Positions 54,795-64,000 of a stretch of 64,000 bases of DNA are shown in pieces; position 1 is the first letter of the stretch; every line of letters begins with the position of its first letter. The notes under the pieces were generated by a model. It saw only the letters and a list, made by a program, of their open reading frames with translations, was not told where the DNA came from and ran no database searches. The stretch lies in the NCBI GenBank assembly GCA_032718475.1, contig JAUCBJ010004651.1:1-64000 (forward strand). The letters run 5' to 3'. The translations under genes were made by a program, and so were the position numbers. The DNA is from Nemertoderma westbladi. Its lineage: Eukaryota > Xenacoelomorpha > Nemertodermatida > Nemertodermatidae.

Positions 54795-57700
54795 ACGACC
54801 ATACGGACCTCTGACTTACAACTACTTGCAGTAGACCAGGTTGTATTGACTGCTGAAGACCTGAGGGTTGTTGCTGTGGATGACGCGATGAACGAGGATT
54901 TTGGAAGGCTTGCGAGCCTACCGAAAAATCCGAAGGTCATTGACCCCACCCACCAGGCTTCGACACCGGTCGTTGATCTTGGAAGGCTTGCGAGCCTACC
55001 GATAGATCAAGAAGTTGTCAAACCGCCGCACGACGATTCGACGCCGACTAGTGACACCGGAAGGCTTGCGAGCCTACCAGACACCTTGACACTAGCCACC
55101 GCAGCGGACGAAGACGTGGACGAGGACCATGGCGCAGTGCAAGCAGCGCTTGACCGACTGCTGACTGAACGGACCATCCAATGGTTGGAACAGGACTCAG
55201 CAGAACCCGGTAGTTACGAGACCGCTATGTCAGAACAGGAAAAACGGTCATTAAATATTATGAGAGATACCATTCGCCAGACCGCGAATGGCCACTATGA
55301 GGTTGGTATGTTGTGGCGCAATGGACAACCTAAGCTCGTTAACAATTACCCGCTTGCTTTGAGGCGACTCAAATCAATAAGGCAGCGATTGTTGCGAGAC
55401 GAGACGGCCCATATGCAATACAATGCACAACTTCAGACGTATCTCCAAAAGGGATACGCCATTAGGATGTTAAATCCTGAGGTAACTACAGACCAGACAT
55501 ATTACCTGCCACATCATTTTGTTCGACACCCGGACAAACCTGGCAAGGTGCGTGTAGTCAACGACTGCGCTGCGCTTTACCAAGGGATGTCTATGAATAG
55601 CGAACTGATGGACGGGCCGAATATGAATAATTACCTCATGGGAGTCCTAATGCGTTTTAGACAACGCAAAGTGGCTTTCACCTGTGACGTAGAGGCCATG
55701 TTTCACCAGGTTAAGGCTTTGGAGCGGGACAGGGACAGTTTGAGGTTTCTTTGGTATCCGGACGGAAACTTACAACTTCCGCCAGAAACTTACCAAATGC
55801 AGGTAAGAGTATTTGGAGCCAGGGACAGCCCCAACTGCACCATGTACGCATTGAAGCAGACAGCATTGGACAGACGAGACCAATTTGACCCAGAAGTAGT
55901 TCGGACCGTGGAACGAGATTTCTACGTGGATGACGGCCTCAAGAGTTGTGACACCTTGGAGCGCGCTACAACCGTAGCACACCAACTCCAGGATTGTCTC
56001 GCTGAGGGCGGATTTCACCTGACGAAGTTCGCTTCCAACGAACCCGAACTGGTGAACTCATTTGACCCGATGGATCGTAGCGGAGGTGATTTAGACTTAG
56101 ACCTAGAACCACTGCCGACGACCAAAGTACTAGGACTTAGTTGGGACCCTAACACCGACAATTTTAGGGTACGTGTAAGGTCCAACGACCAGACTAGACC
56201 TCTCACAAAGAGGACTTGCTTATCGACCATGAGTCGATTGTATGACCCATTGTGTTTCATTAGTCCAGTGATCCTACATGCTAGGATCATACTCCGCAGC
56301 ATTTGGCAAGCCGGACTGGAATGGGACGATCCCATCCCAGAAAAGTTAGCTGAGCGATGGAGGGACTGGGAAGCCCAACTGACGTTCCTACAAGACTATA
56401 CCATACCGAGGGTATACTTTCCTTTACAAACCACCTTTCCTGCCGATTTAGAGCTTCACAGCTTTAGTGACGCTAGCAAGGATGGATTTGGGGTTACTTT
56501 ATACCTTAGACGACAAGTGACATCGGACAGCTACGATGTATCTCTCGTTACTTCAAGGGCTAGAACAATGCCATTGAAGTATATGACTGTACCTCGTGGG
56601 GAGCTGCAAGCCGGGACGATATCCACCAATATTGTCAGTCTAGTTCAACGCGAGCTGGAGGCTAACTTGAAGGTCACATATTGGACGGATGCGACGTTGG
56701 TACTTTGGTACATAAACAACGAAACATTCGAGTTCAAGACTTTCGTAGCCAACAGACGGGCTGAAATACTAGACCGGTCGCTCGAACAAGATTGGCGTCA
56801 CTGTCCAGGGAAGCTGAACCCAGCTGACATCGCGTCACGGGGGATGCAACCACTTGACTTTTGTAAACCGGACAATAAATCCTTTTGGTTTAGAGGACCC
56901 GATTTCCTACAGCGACCATCAGACGAATGGCCACCGTTATTCGACGCGACAACCAACACCATACCAGAGGGCGCCGAGATAAAACTCGACAAGGTTGTCA
57001 AGTCTAAAGCGAAAGCCAACGCCAAGGTCAAGAGGAAAAAAGGACGGACGAAATCTGATGACCTGGACGCCAGACCTGACATTACGCCAGACGTCTCGCC
57101 AGACACTCGACCAGACGCTTGTACGAATCCTTCGCCGGATGTTCCGCGGGAGATTTCACCAGACGTTTCGCCGGATTGTTCACCAGATTACTCGCCAGAC
57201 TATTCACCAGAAGCGACACCAGATTGTTCTCCGGATTGTTCGCCAGATTGTTTGATGGAACTCTCGACAGAATGTCTACCGGACGTCTCACCAGACTGTC
57301 CACCAGACATCTCGACAGACTGTCCACCAGACTTTGAACCAGACTTTCTGACAGAAGTTACGCTAGACAGACTTTGGGACCGACGACAGGACATTTCGCC
57401 GGATGTTCCGCGCTATGTCTCACCAGACGTCTCACCAGACTGTTCACCAGACGCTTCACCAGACTGTCTACTAGACACTCCATTAGAAGACCCATTGGAG
57501 CGGACTTTTAGAGACGTACCAAATTTGACTTCTTTGGACGACAGAGGTGTGGCCACAGGGATTACACTCCGCTCGAAGAAGGTACTTGACTTACCTACAG
57601 GTAAAGTGGTGACTAAGGTTAGGAAGCTTACAGGCTCACAGGAACACACTGACACTGTAGAGTTGAAACCATTACTGCCAGTCGACATATTAGGTGCGGA

Positions 57701-59342
57701 CGGCAAAGGTAAGACCGTAGAGATTGACGTACTTGGGGACTCAGACAAACCTACCGGAAGGCCCGTGGGCCTACCAAGTCCAGACAAGTATCCACACTAC
57801 GACTACACCTTACCCGATGACGTCACTAACACTTACGTTGACAGGATAGTGAACCTAACTAGATCATGGACTGACGCGTGCCGCAAGTTAGCATGGCTCA
57901 AACGATTGAGACAATATGCCAGAGGCAAACGCGACTTTCCTAGAAGACTTACCTTAAAGGAAATTGAACACTGTGAAGTTGATATCATTAGACATTATCA
58001 ATTGCGATATTTCGCACGCGAATTCACAGCGATCAAACAAGGTAAACAGATTAAGTCTTCACCGATTTTGAGTTGGAGTCCGATTATTTACCGGGGCTTG
58101 CTTTGTCACAAGTCCAGACTCCAAAACATCGACTTTGCACTTGACTTCAGGTATCCTATCATTATACCGCAACACCATGAATTACAGCGCGCTATGATAC
58201 TGGACGCACATGTACAACTCAAACACGTAGGTAGACACCACTGTCTATCACACTTACGCTCGAGGTTTGTACTGATTAGACCTAGTAAGGCACTGAGTTC
58301 GGTAACACGGAACTGTATTATTTGTAAGAAGGTGCACGCGAGGATAGGACACCAAGAAATGAGTGAACTACCATTAGCTAGATTACAGGCGTTTAGACCC
58401 CCTTTCACTGAGACAGGGATAGACTGTTTTGGACCCATAATCGCGAAACGCGGAAGGGTACAGGTAAAACGTTGGGGATTGATCTTCACCTGCATGGCCA
58501 GCAGAGCTGTCCATATAGAGCGAGTGACAGACTTGTCCACCAATGCCTTTATCCTAGCCTTACGGCGATTTATCGCTAGACGTGGATTGGTCAAATCCAT
58601 ATACTGCGACCAAGGGACAAACTTTGTGGGTGCACGGAACGAGATAACCAGAGCTTTGAGAAAATTGGACCAAAACCAGATTTCCGAGGAACTACGTCCT
58701 CACCGTATTGTTTGGTTTTTCAATACTCCAGACAGTCCGTGGAGAGGCGGCGTTTGGGAAAGGCTGATTGGCTCAATTAAAACAGCTATGGCTAAAGTAG
58801 TACCGACGCAACACATCTTGACAGACGATCAACTGACGACGTTACTAGTAGAAATCGAAGCAATCTTAAATACCAGACCGATCGCTTTGATCCCAGACAA
58901 TAACGACGTACAGTTTGCCTTGACACCAGCGCACCTGCTTATGCAGGCGCCGACGACACTGTTGCCCATTTCGGTACCCGTTGATAGTGACGGATACGGC
59001 AACAAGGCTTGGAAAATCACTCAATTGCTTGCAAATAAATTCTGGGAAATATGGCAGAAATATTATTTGCCCTCTATTTCAACCAGAACCTCTTGGTATC
59101 TAAATACCCGGTGTTTAAGACGTGGTGACCACGTTTTATTGGCTGAAGCTAATCTGAGAAGACGGTTTTGGCTGACTGGAGTCATTTTGACCACGCACCC
59201 TACATCTGGTATAGTGAGAACAGTTACTGTACGGACTATCGACGGTCGTACCGTAGACAGACCTGTACAACGTCTCGTACTCCTTGAGGAGACTAGAAAC
59301 GAGACAGGAGACTACAAATCTCCACCCAATATTAGTAAATAG
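54795..59342 (+). CDS. pol: pol of the BEL/Pao element: RT, RNase H, integrase
   Basis: Continues the gag-protease frame once the LINE and one TSD copy are discounted. N-terminal part has three 26-residue repeats, each starting GRLASLP (54903, 54981, 55059). RT: FTCDVEAMFHQV (Asp near 55686) and FYVDDGL (YVDD near 55920). RNase H/A17 region: LHSFSDASKDGFG. At 57060-57490 there is an unusual Ser-Pro-Asp-Cys-type repeat of about 140 residues. Then integrase: an HHCC module (LKHVGRHHCLSHL ... NCIICKK), TGIDCFGP, IYCDQGTNFVGA, WRGGVWERLIGSIK, and a DUF5641-like C-terminus. It has no stops over 1,516 codons. Confidence 0.92.
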   Translation, partial: TTIRTSDLQLLAVDQVVLTAEDLRVVAVDDAMNEDFGRLASLPKNPKVIDPTHQASTPVVDLGRLASLPIDQEVVKPPHDDSTPTSDTGRLASLPDTLTLATAADEDVDEDHGAVQAALDRLLTERTIQWLEQDSAEPGSYETAMSEQEKRSLNIMRDTIRQTANGHYEVGMLWRNGQPKLVNNYPLALRRLKSIRQRLLRDETAHMQYNAQLQTYLQKGYAIRMLNPEVTTDQTYYLPHHFVRHPDKPGKVRVVNDCAALYQGMSMNSELMDGPNMNNYLMGVLMRFRQRKVAFTCDVEAMFHQVKALERDRDSLRFLWYPDGNLQLPPETYQMQVRVFGARDSPNCTMYALKQTALDRRDQFDPEVVRTVERDFYVDDGLKSCDTLERATTVAHQLQDCLAEGGFHLTKFASNEPELVNSFDPMDRSGGDLDLDLEPLPTTKVLGLSWDPNTDNFRVRVRSNDQTRPLTKRTCLSTMSRLYDPLCFISPVILHARIILRSIWQAGLEWDDPIPEKLAERWRDWEAQLTFLQDYTIPRVYFPLQTTFPADLELHSFSDASKDGFGVTLYLRRQVTSDSYDVSLVTSRARTMPLKYMTVPRGELQAGTISTNIVSLVQRELEANLKVTYWTDATLVLWYINNETFEFKTFVANRRAEILDRSLEQDWRHCPGKLNPADIASRGMQPLDFCKPDNKSFWFRGPDFLQRPSDEWPPLFDATTNTIPEGAEIKLDKVVKSKAKANAKVKRKKGRTKSDDLDARPDITPDVSPDTRPDACTNPSPDVPREISPDVSPDCSPDYSPDYSPEATPDCSPDCSPDCLMELSTECLPDVSPDCPPDISTDCPPDFEPDFLTEVTLDRLWDRRQDISPDVPRYVSPDVSPDCSPDASPDCLLDTPLEDPLERTFRDVPNLTSLDDRGVATGITLRSKKVLDLPTGKVVTKVRKLTGSQEHTDTVELKPLLPVDILGADGKGKTVEIDVLGDSDKPTGRPVGLPSPDKYPHYDYTLPDDVTNTYVDRIVNLTRSWTDACRKLAWLKRLRQYARGKRDFPRRLTLKEIEHCEVDIIRHYQLRYFAREFTAIKQGKQIKSSPILSWSPIIYRGLLCHKSRLQNIDFALDFRYPIIIPQHHELQRAMILDAHVQLKHVGRHHCLSHLRSRFVLIRPSKALSSVTRNCIICKKVHARIGHQEMSELPLARLQAFRPPFTETGIDCFGPIIAKRGRVQVKRWGLIFTCMASRAVHIERVTDLSTNAFILALRRFIARRGLVKSIYCDQGTNFVGARNEITRALRKLDQNQISEELRPHRIVWFFNTPDSPWRGGVWERLIGSIKTAMAKVVPTQHILTDDQLTTLLVEIEAILNTRPIALIPDNNDVQFALTPAHLLMQAPTTLLPISVPVDSDGYGNKAWKITQLLANKFWEIWQKYYLPSISTRTSWYLNTRCLRRGDHVLLAEANLRRRFWLTGVILTTHPTSGIVRTVTVRTIDGRTVDRPVQRLVLLEETRNETGDYKSPPNISK
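54903..54922 (+). repeat. 20-nt hairpin, copy 3 (pol)
   Basis: GGAAGGCTTGCGAGCCTACC, read as GRLASLP. First of three copies exactly 78 bp apart. Confidence 0.95.
54981..55000 (+). repeat. 20-nt hairpin, copy 4 (pol)
   Basis: Identical to copy 3; 78 bp downstream of it, in a 26-codon repeat whose remaining sequence is much more diverged. Confidence 0.95.
55059..55078 (+). repeat. 20-nt hairpin, copy 5 (pol)
   Basis: Identical to copies 3 and 4. Confidence 0.95.
57060..57490 (+). repeat. SPD(C/V/Y) repeat between RNase H and integrase
   Basis: A degenerate 12-bp repeat (TCACCAGACTGT-like) encodes a run of (S/T/P)PD(C/V/Y/I) tetrads, for example SPDCSPDYSPDYSPEATPDC. It is in frame throughout and lies in a linker where BEL pol proteins have no conserved domain. 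Confidence 0.9.
57756..57775 (+). repeat. 20-nt hairpin, copy 6 (pol), compensatory variant
   Basis: GGAAGGCCCGTGGGCCTACC, read as GRPVGLP. The loop-closing T-A pair is changed to C-G on both sides, keeping the stem; the loop is CGTG. Confidence 0.9.
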
Positions 59343-60020
59343 ATGTGGGACCTTTGTTGGCCGCCACATAGACCTACTGTATTTTAGTTATTTGTATTTG
59401 TATTACTGTACGTGCATTTGTAATCCTCTTCACTGTAGATAGAGACAGCGGTGGAATTCCATTGTCTTTATACGTGAACATGGAGGGTAGTACCCTTATG
59501 TATCACATAGGAGCGGGATTGTGTGTACAGTAGGAATGGAATTCCACTTGGAACCCACAAGTGAGACAATTTTCAAAAATTATTAGACAAATCCATTTAG
59601 TTGGATTTAAATTTAAGAAAAACGATTCTCCAGTGAAAGCAAATTCTAGAATACAGCTAGATAAATTAAAATTGGGGAGGACAAGAGCGGATGGAAGGCT
59701 TGCGAGCCTACCGATAAAATTTTTTTGGAAAAGAAAATCGGTCTTGTTCTACGTAGTCGTGTCTACTATTATTTTGACCAATTAATTCTCGACTGCATTA
59801 TTTTTCTTGGGAAATGTAGCATGGGAAATTAAAAGGTGAGTATTTTAGACTCGCGGCTAGTTTACCCGGAATTCGTTTTTTATCGGCACAATTTTTTGGA
59901 TTAGGAGCCAGTGCGAAATCACGCGAACCCGAAATCATTAGGCAAAATGGGTTGGGGTTTAGAGCAGAGTTGAGCCAAAGCCGACAAACTCTAAAGTCAC
60001 CTCACATCTAACCTCTGTTT
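59343..60020 (+). other. Region 3' of pol
   Basis: No gene supported. A short frame (59561-59785) has lysine-rich composition and contains hairpin copy 7 in the GRLASLP phase, which probably explains its openness only in part. Confidence 0.4.
59693..59712 (+). repeat. 20-nt hairpin, copy 7 (3' of pol)
   Basis: GGAAGGCTTGCGAGCCTACC, 350 bp after the pol stop codon. Confidence 0.95.
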
Positions 60021-60365
60021 GTGCTTCCTCTAGTAGAAACACTATTATCAAAGATCCACGCAGGAATAGGAGCACCAGGCGCCGTTCAACCGATATGGGG
60101 CCAAAACTTTAACGTGTTTGAAGTGGAGAGTATGGCTAGGAGTACAGCCAAGCTTGCTAAATCCAAGGCGGATCCAAACGTCACGCGACAGCGATTGGAC
60201 GCTTATAACAAAACAGCGGAGGAGTTACGCGCGGAGTTCAAAGCGTTGTACCCCTACGATGCGTTATGCGAGAACCCCGAGCTGATATTAGCGCGTTGCC
60301 CAAACCACCAAAGTCTGCGTTACCAAGAAGGCGGTCGTTTCATCTCCCGTCGTCCCCTTTCCTAG
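60021..60365 (+). CDS. Small hypothetical ORF downstream of pol
   Basis: 114 codons at most; the frame's first ATG is internal (VESMARST near 60130). Composition looks coding, with an Ala/Lys-rich helical stretch (RSTAKLAKSKADPN; YNKTAEELRAEFKALYPYD). A second, overlapping frame continues past its stop to 60790 but dissolves into an ATATTATATTCAG repeat. It could be the remnant of a third ORF in the env position. Not recognised. Confidence 0.35.
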   Translation: MLPLVETLLSKIHAGIGAPGAVQPIWGQNFNVFEVESMARSTAKLAKSKADPNVTRQRLDAYNKTAEELRAEFKALYPYDALCENPELILARCPNHQSLRYQEGGRFISRRPLS

Positions 60366-61076
60366 CGTTTTGGAACCACCGACAACTCGACGCCGAAGTC
60401 CGAGCCCAGTTCGACCTCGACCACCACCCAATCGCAATAGAGGACGTGGACGAGCCCGGTCGGCCAAGGAATAGGAAAGCGAGAAGAAAGGATATTATAT
60501 TCAGATATTATATTCAGATATTATATTCAGATATTATATTTGGATGTTATATTGGATATTTATATTGGATATTTTATATTTGGATATTATATTTGGGTAT
60601 TTATATCGGACGTTGGGTTTGGAAGAACGAGATATGGAAAGGAAGGCTTGCGAGCCTACCGTTAGCAATTAGTGCTCAGGAGAAGATATCCAGACCAGCA
60701 GGACGAACTATTAGATCGTCAGGAGGACACTTTAAGACTTATTTGAAAGATTTAGCGCCTTATGTTTATTTTATATTTGGACTGATTTAATTTGGTGAAG
60801 GTTTATTATGTATATTTACAATATATAAAGATTTATCGAAAGAGTTTGATTTATTTGTTTGATTTGTTTGATTTATTTGTTCTGATTTGTTTGATTTATT
60901 TGTTCTGATTTGTTTAATTTGCTTACCTTGATAACCGAAAGCCTTTTTTTGTATTTTAGGCACTAAAGTTAATTCGTAAATTTATATTTGTATGTACGAT
61001 CGATTGTATTTACGCCGTATCTGCAATATTAAGTATGCAATAATTAGATAGTGATTATATTTTATATTTTAGGCCC
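60366..61076 (+). other. AT-rich 3' part of the BEL element
   Basis: Contains GATATTATATTCA repeats (60490-60540), hairpin copy 8, and TGATTTGTTTGATTTATTTG repeats (60845-60915). No gene. Confidence 0.45.
60641..60660 (+). repeat. 20-nt hairpin, copy 8 (3' of pol)
   Basis: GGAAGGCTTGCGAGCCTACC, the last copy before the next LTR at 61077. Confidence 0.95.
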
Positions 61077-62306
61077 TGTAAAAGCTTCTGTGGGATATAA
61101 CTGGCCCCTTTTGCTTCGCAATCCAGTTTCCCCCCAGGCGCTGGAATACTCTAAAAAGGTTCTCTAACTGTATATATATTCCCCTCGCCCGCAAGGTACC
61201 GTTACAGGTGTTTTAACGGACATAAAAGTCATTCTGCTATATACGTGTTTTAGCGGACATGGTAAGGCAAAAAACCTGCAATGCACCAAATACCTTTCAC
61301 AGCTTAGCCGTGATGATTCATATTACGACATCTAACAGCTGGTTGCTGACATGGAAACAGCCATTGGATGCATGGTTCTTTGTTTGGCTTGAGCCAATCA
61401 GAGCGTTTTTTCCTGTCGACGTGTAGCTTTTCGGCCGATCATAAGGAGAGTGTTCAGTCTTACTGTTTTTACTTGATACTTTGTTGTTATTGCTGTCTAA
61501 GCCAGAAACACCGGCTCTAAGAACTCTAGTAAAATTGCTTAGATTATAGAAAGTATAACTGTTACCGGCAGTGTTACCTCACTTAATTTAATTGCACTAA
61601 TCATATTGTTTGTACTGCTATTTACCGTCAGTTATTAATTGTATCTATTTGTTGATGGAAATATTGCTCTTTGGAGAATACGGATAAATCACCCCAAATT
61701 CCCAATTTTCTTGATACACTACAGGTTAGAGAGGCGGGCTATATATAACAATTGCGATTTATATCAATGTGGTGTGTATTGAATCTAATGTTATTTAGTA
61801 GACACTACCTGAGTCAATTGCTGTTCTCTTTATGTGTGATCAAATATACTGACGGTCGGCAGAATAGTGTGCATGATTGTGAGTGTGATGTGACTGGTAA
61901 CAAAGCATTTCCTAAAGAATGCGACTTATACTTTAATCATAAGCCTTATCGTTGCGTTTAGTATAAGTCCTAGCTCTGTTTAAATAGATAGAGCGCCACG
62001 TCCTAAAGGAACTGTTAATATTTCCCGAAAGTTAATAATATCTGTCAGAAATTAATTATTAGTGATCTATCGAATAATACAATAGGTTTACACTGCAACC
62101 TTACACTGCAATAATAAAATCTAAGCATCCGAATTCAGCCTCCCGGGTGTAGATCCATCGGGTGAATGATCGCGCATGGGCTGGCTTCGGCTAATGTTTT
62201 GTTTATTAGCATAAAATATTGTCGTATGCTAAAGGTGTGTTAATTAACTAAAAGACATATAAATTTTGGCAGGTTAAACTGCTAAAGGTCTTCAAAAGCG
62301 CGAACA
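61077..62306 (+). repeat. 5' LTR of a second copy of the 13938-23927 element
   Basis: Starts TGTAAAAGCTTCTGTGGGAT and ends CAAAAGCGCGAACA: the same termini as the LTRs at 13938-15126 and 22739-23927, but 1230 bp and visibly diverged. Followed by the same leader, so this is the 5' LTR. The small frames in it are not genes. Confidence 0.88.
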
Positions 62307-64000
62307 GTAACAGTTATAATCTTATTGCAGTAGGCAATAAGGTTGCAAGTGTAGGCATTAAATACAGTTTAATACTGTTCTGTCGAACAGTAACAGTTAA
62401 CGATCTTATTGCAGTAAGCAATAAGGTTGCAAAATACCGTAGTGACCGGTAAAACTGAACCGGTACTTCTGCAGGTCAGTAGGCCTAACTGTCATCACCG
62501 GTACCGGTACTGCTGTACAAGTACATTTAGTATTATTTCGATTGTGATCTATTGTATATTGTAGGCTGCCAGGGGAATAGGGATTGATCACCCCTCATTC
62601 TTTTGTATAGTTTACTTATTTCTGTCGGTTTTATTTACTAGTAGGCTAATATTGAGCAGAAGGCGTGTGACCCTGCTCAGATTGTTCAGATAATTGTAGG
62701 CTGAGCTGCTGTCTGACTGTTGTTGAGTTTGGAGAGATTACGGCATGTGTAGAGTTGGTCTGATCAAGTGCCGTTAGTAAGTTGGGGCAGCCATATGCTG
62801 AAGGTCAATCCCCTCTTAAAGAATAAGTCGTACTACCGTGTTAGAACGCATACTAACTAACAGTTTCAGAATCTGCATATACTGTAGTTTATTTAGGCTT
62901 GATCGTAGTCTGCCAGTGTTTTAGTCTGTGTTTGTTTGTGTGGTCTGTTCAGGTACCGTAATAGTTATTACTCAAATATTTTGTAGGCTAGATTGTTGTC
63001 TAGCTATTTTTAGGTCTGAAGGGATTGCTGCGTGTGTAGAGTTGGTCTGATCAAGTGCCGTTAGTAAGTTGGGGCAGCCATAAGCGGTAAGGTCAATCCC
63101 CTCTTAAAGAGTAAGTCGTACTACCGTGTTAGAACGCATACTAACTAACAGTTTCAGAATCTGCACATACTGTAGTTTTTTTAGGCTTGATAGTAGTTTG
63201 CCAGCGTTTGGTTTGTATTTGTTTGAGTATTCTCTACGGGTAGCGTAATATTTATTATTCAGAGTTTATGCGATTATTCGCAACATTCATGTCCCCAAGT
63301 TTATTCCTACAGTAATTGTGCTTGTTATACATACCGTTATAGTTAAACTAACCCCGGTACTACATCAGGGCTGCTTGGCGTAGGTAAAGACTGACGACTT
63401 TGTGCTTCGGTCACTCCAGCAGATGCCGTGGTTCTTTTAACTGTTCAAGTATATTTAACTACTGATTATTTGTTATACCGGTACTTGTACCTAATTTAGG
63501 GTTTAGTGTACAGTGCTTTCCGAAGTAATTAGTGTAGGCAGTATATTTGTGTTGTAAAGTGGTTGATAGGCACATTCGTTAGCTCTATTAGCTACTGGGT
63601 AGGAACAATCCGTGATACATAACGTAGTACCTATAGCGATACGGTTATAGGTCGTCAGGCGGTGGTATTTTCCTATCTGGACAACGCAGTGTATTTACTA
63701 CTACTTATTATTTTCAAATACCGTAGTACCCTGTTCATTGTAATAACCAGAATTCTAACCCTTTGTTAGGCTGGTTTGTAGACTTCCTGTAAAATTACCC
63801 TAAAAATTTTGTACGTAATATTTTTGTTGTGTTTAATTAGAGAATTAATCTCACCCATATCGTAAGTAATTTGTAGTATTAAGTAACTTAGGTAAATTAG
63901 AATTATCAGTTTTAGTGTCTCAATAAGTAACACTTCACTGACAGCGCACAGCTTCTGTGTAGTGATTCCCCCAGAAATAATAACATTTATTTCAAATATT
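62307..64000 (+). mobile_element. Leader of the second LTR-element copy, truncated by the window end
   Basis: Matches the reverse complement of 22738-21210, including the ~290-bp tandem duplication (here about 62700-62990 and 62991-63280). The start is duplicated (AACAGTAACAGTTA at 62303 and 62388). Near 63852, after AATCTCACC, it diverges from the first copy, where integrase coding begins. This copy probably retains the genes the first has lost, beyond 64000. Confidence 0.85.

Larger units (their letters stand above)
43790..61076 (+). mobile_element. BEL/Pao-type LTR retrotransposon, interrupted by a LINE and by a second LTR element
   Basis: Gag, protease, RT-RNase H and integrase lie in order in a single frame from 46736 to 59342, broken by two TAG codons and the LINE at 51029-54782. 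Boundaries are uncertain. A promoter-like region at 43790-44027 may be in the 5' LTR, and I found no matching 3' LTR before 61076, where another LTR element begins. If that element landed in the 3' part, the missing LTR lies beyond the window. Confidence 0.75.

Noticed and set aside
60266-60790. Multi-span membrane protein
   Set aside because: The hydrophobic part is the translation of an ATATTATATTCAG repeat.
59343-61076. 3' LTR of the BEL element
   Set aside because: I found no sequence here matching the CCAAT/TATA region or any other upstream block.
61752-61961. Small cysteine-containing secreted-like protein
   Set aside because: It lies wholly inside the LTR and has no equivalent frame in the other LTR copies.

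Overview
The window is animal (metazoan) nuclear DNA, apparently from a marine-type invertebrate; I cannot place the phylum. Evidence: an AT-rich background, a calcium-dependent secretion activator (CADPS/CAPS) gene, an SLC26 anion transporter, APE-type LINEs, BEL/Pao-like LTR retrotransposons, a tRNA-derived SINE with TSD, MITEs, and long minisatellites. There is nothing bacterial or phage-like.

Layout. 1-5160: nested transposon debris (a rearranged LINE copy split by a 834-bp MITE with a 9-bp target duplication, and a second LINE's 3' end) followed by AT-rich sequence. 5162-7123 (-): an intact, intronless SLC26/SulP transporter. 8396-25463: a large inverted-repeat structure whose ~0.45-kb arms enclose an alpha-kinase-like gene on the - strand. 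That gene is cut in two (24643-24224 and 10211-9399) by a 13.9-kb foldback-like element (10212-24122; 9-bp TSD TTTTTTCAC). The foldback element is itself interrupted in its right arm by a 10-kb LTR retrotransposon (13938-23927; 5-bp TSD TAGGT, near-identical 1189-bp LTRs). This is three nested levels, each with readable junctions.

25488-25797: a complete SINE. 25912-27738: a TA-flanked TIR element ending 115 bp before the CADPS start codon. 27853-31803 (+): CADPS as one uninterrupted 1316-codon frame with a C2-PH-MUN layout. 33126-43500: three unrelated minisatellites (22, 26 and 39 bp units); the 39-bp array runs for 4.9 kb and reads as a 13-residue repeat.

43790-61076 (+): a BEL/Pao-type element with a very long leader, gag, aspartic protease, RT-RNase H and integrase. 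It is split by a 3.75-kb LINE (51029-54782, - strand; 12-bp TSD) and carries two in-frame TAG codons. Eight copies of a 20-nt hairpin lie along it, in three reading frames and in non-coding DNA, and some carry compensatory stem changes. 61077-64000: the 5' LTR and leader of a second copy of the LTR element found at 13938-23927, running off the window.

The items that look least familiar to me are: the alpha-kinase gene between inverted arms; the hairpin family in the BEL element; the four overlapping ORFs in the env position of an LTR element that has an integrase but no reverse transcriptase; and the intronless CADPS. All of this comes from reading the sequence by eye. No alignment or database search was run.
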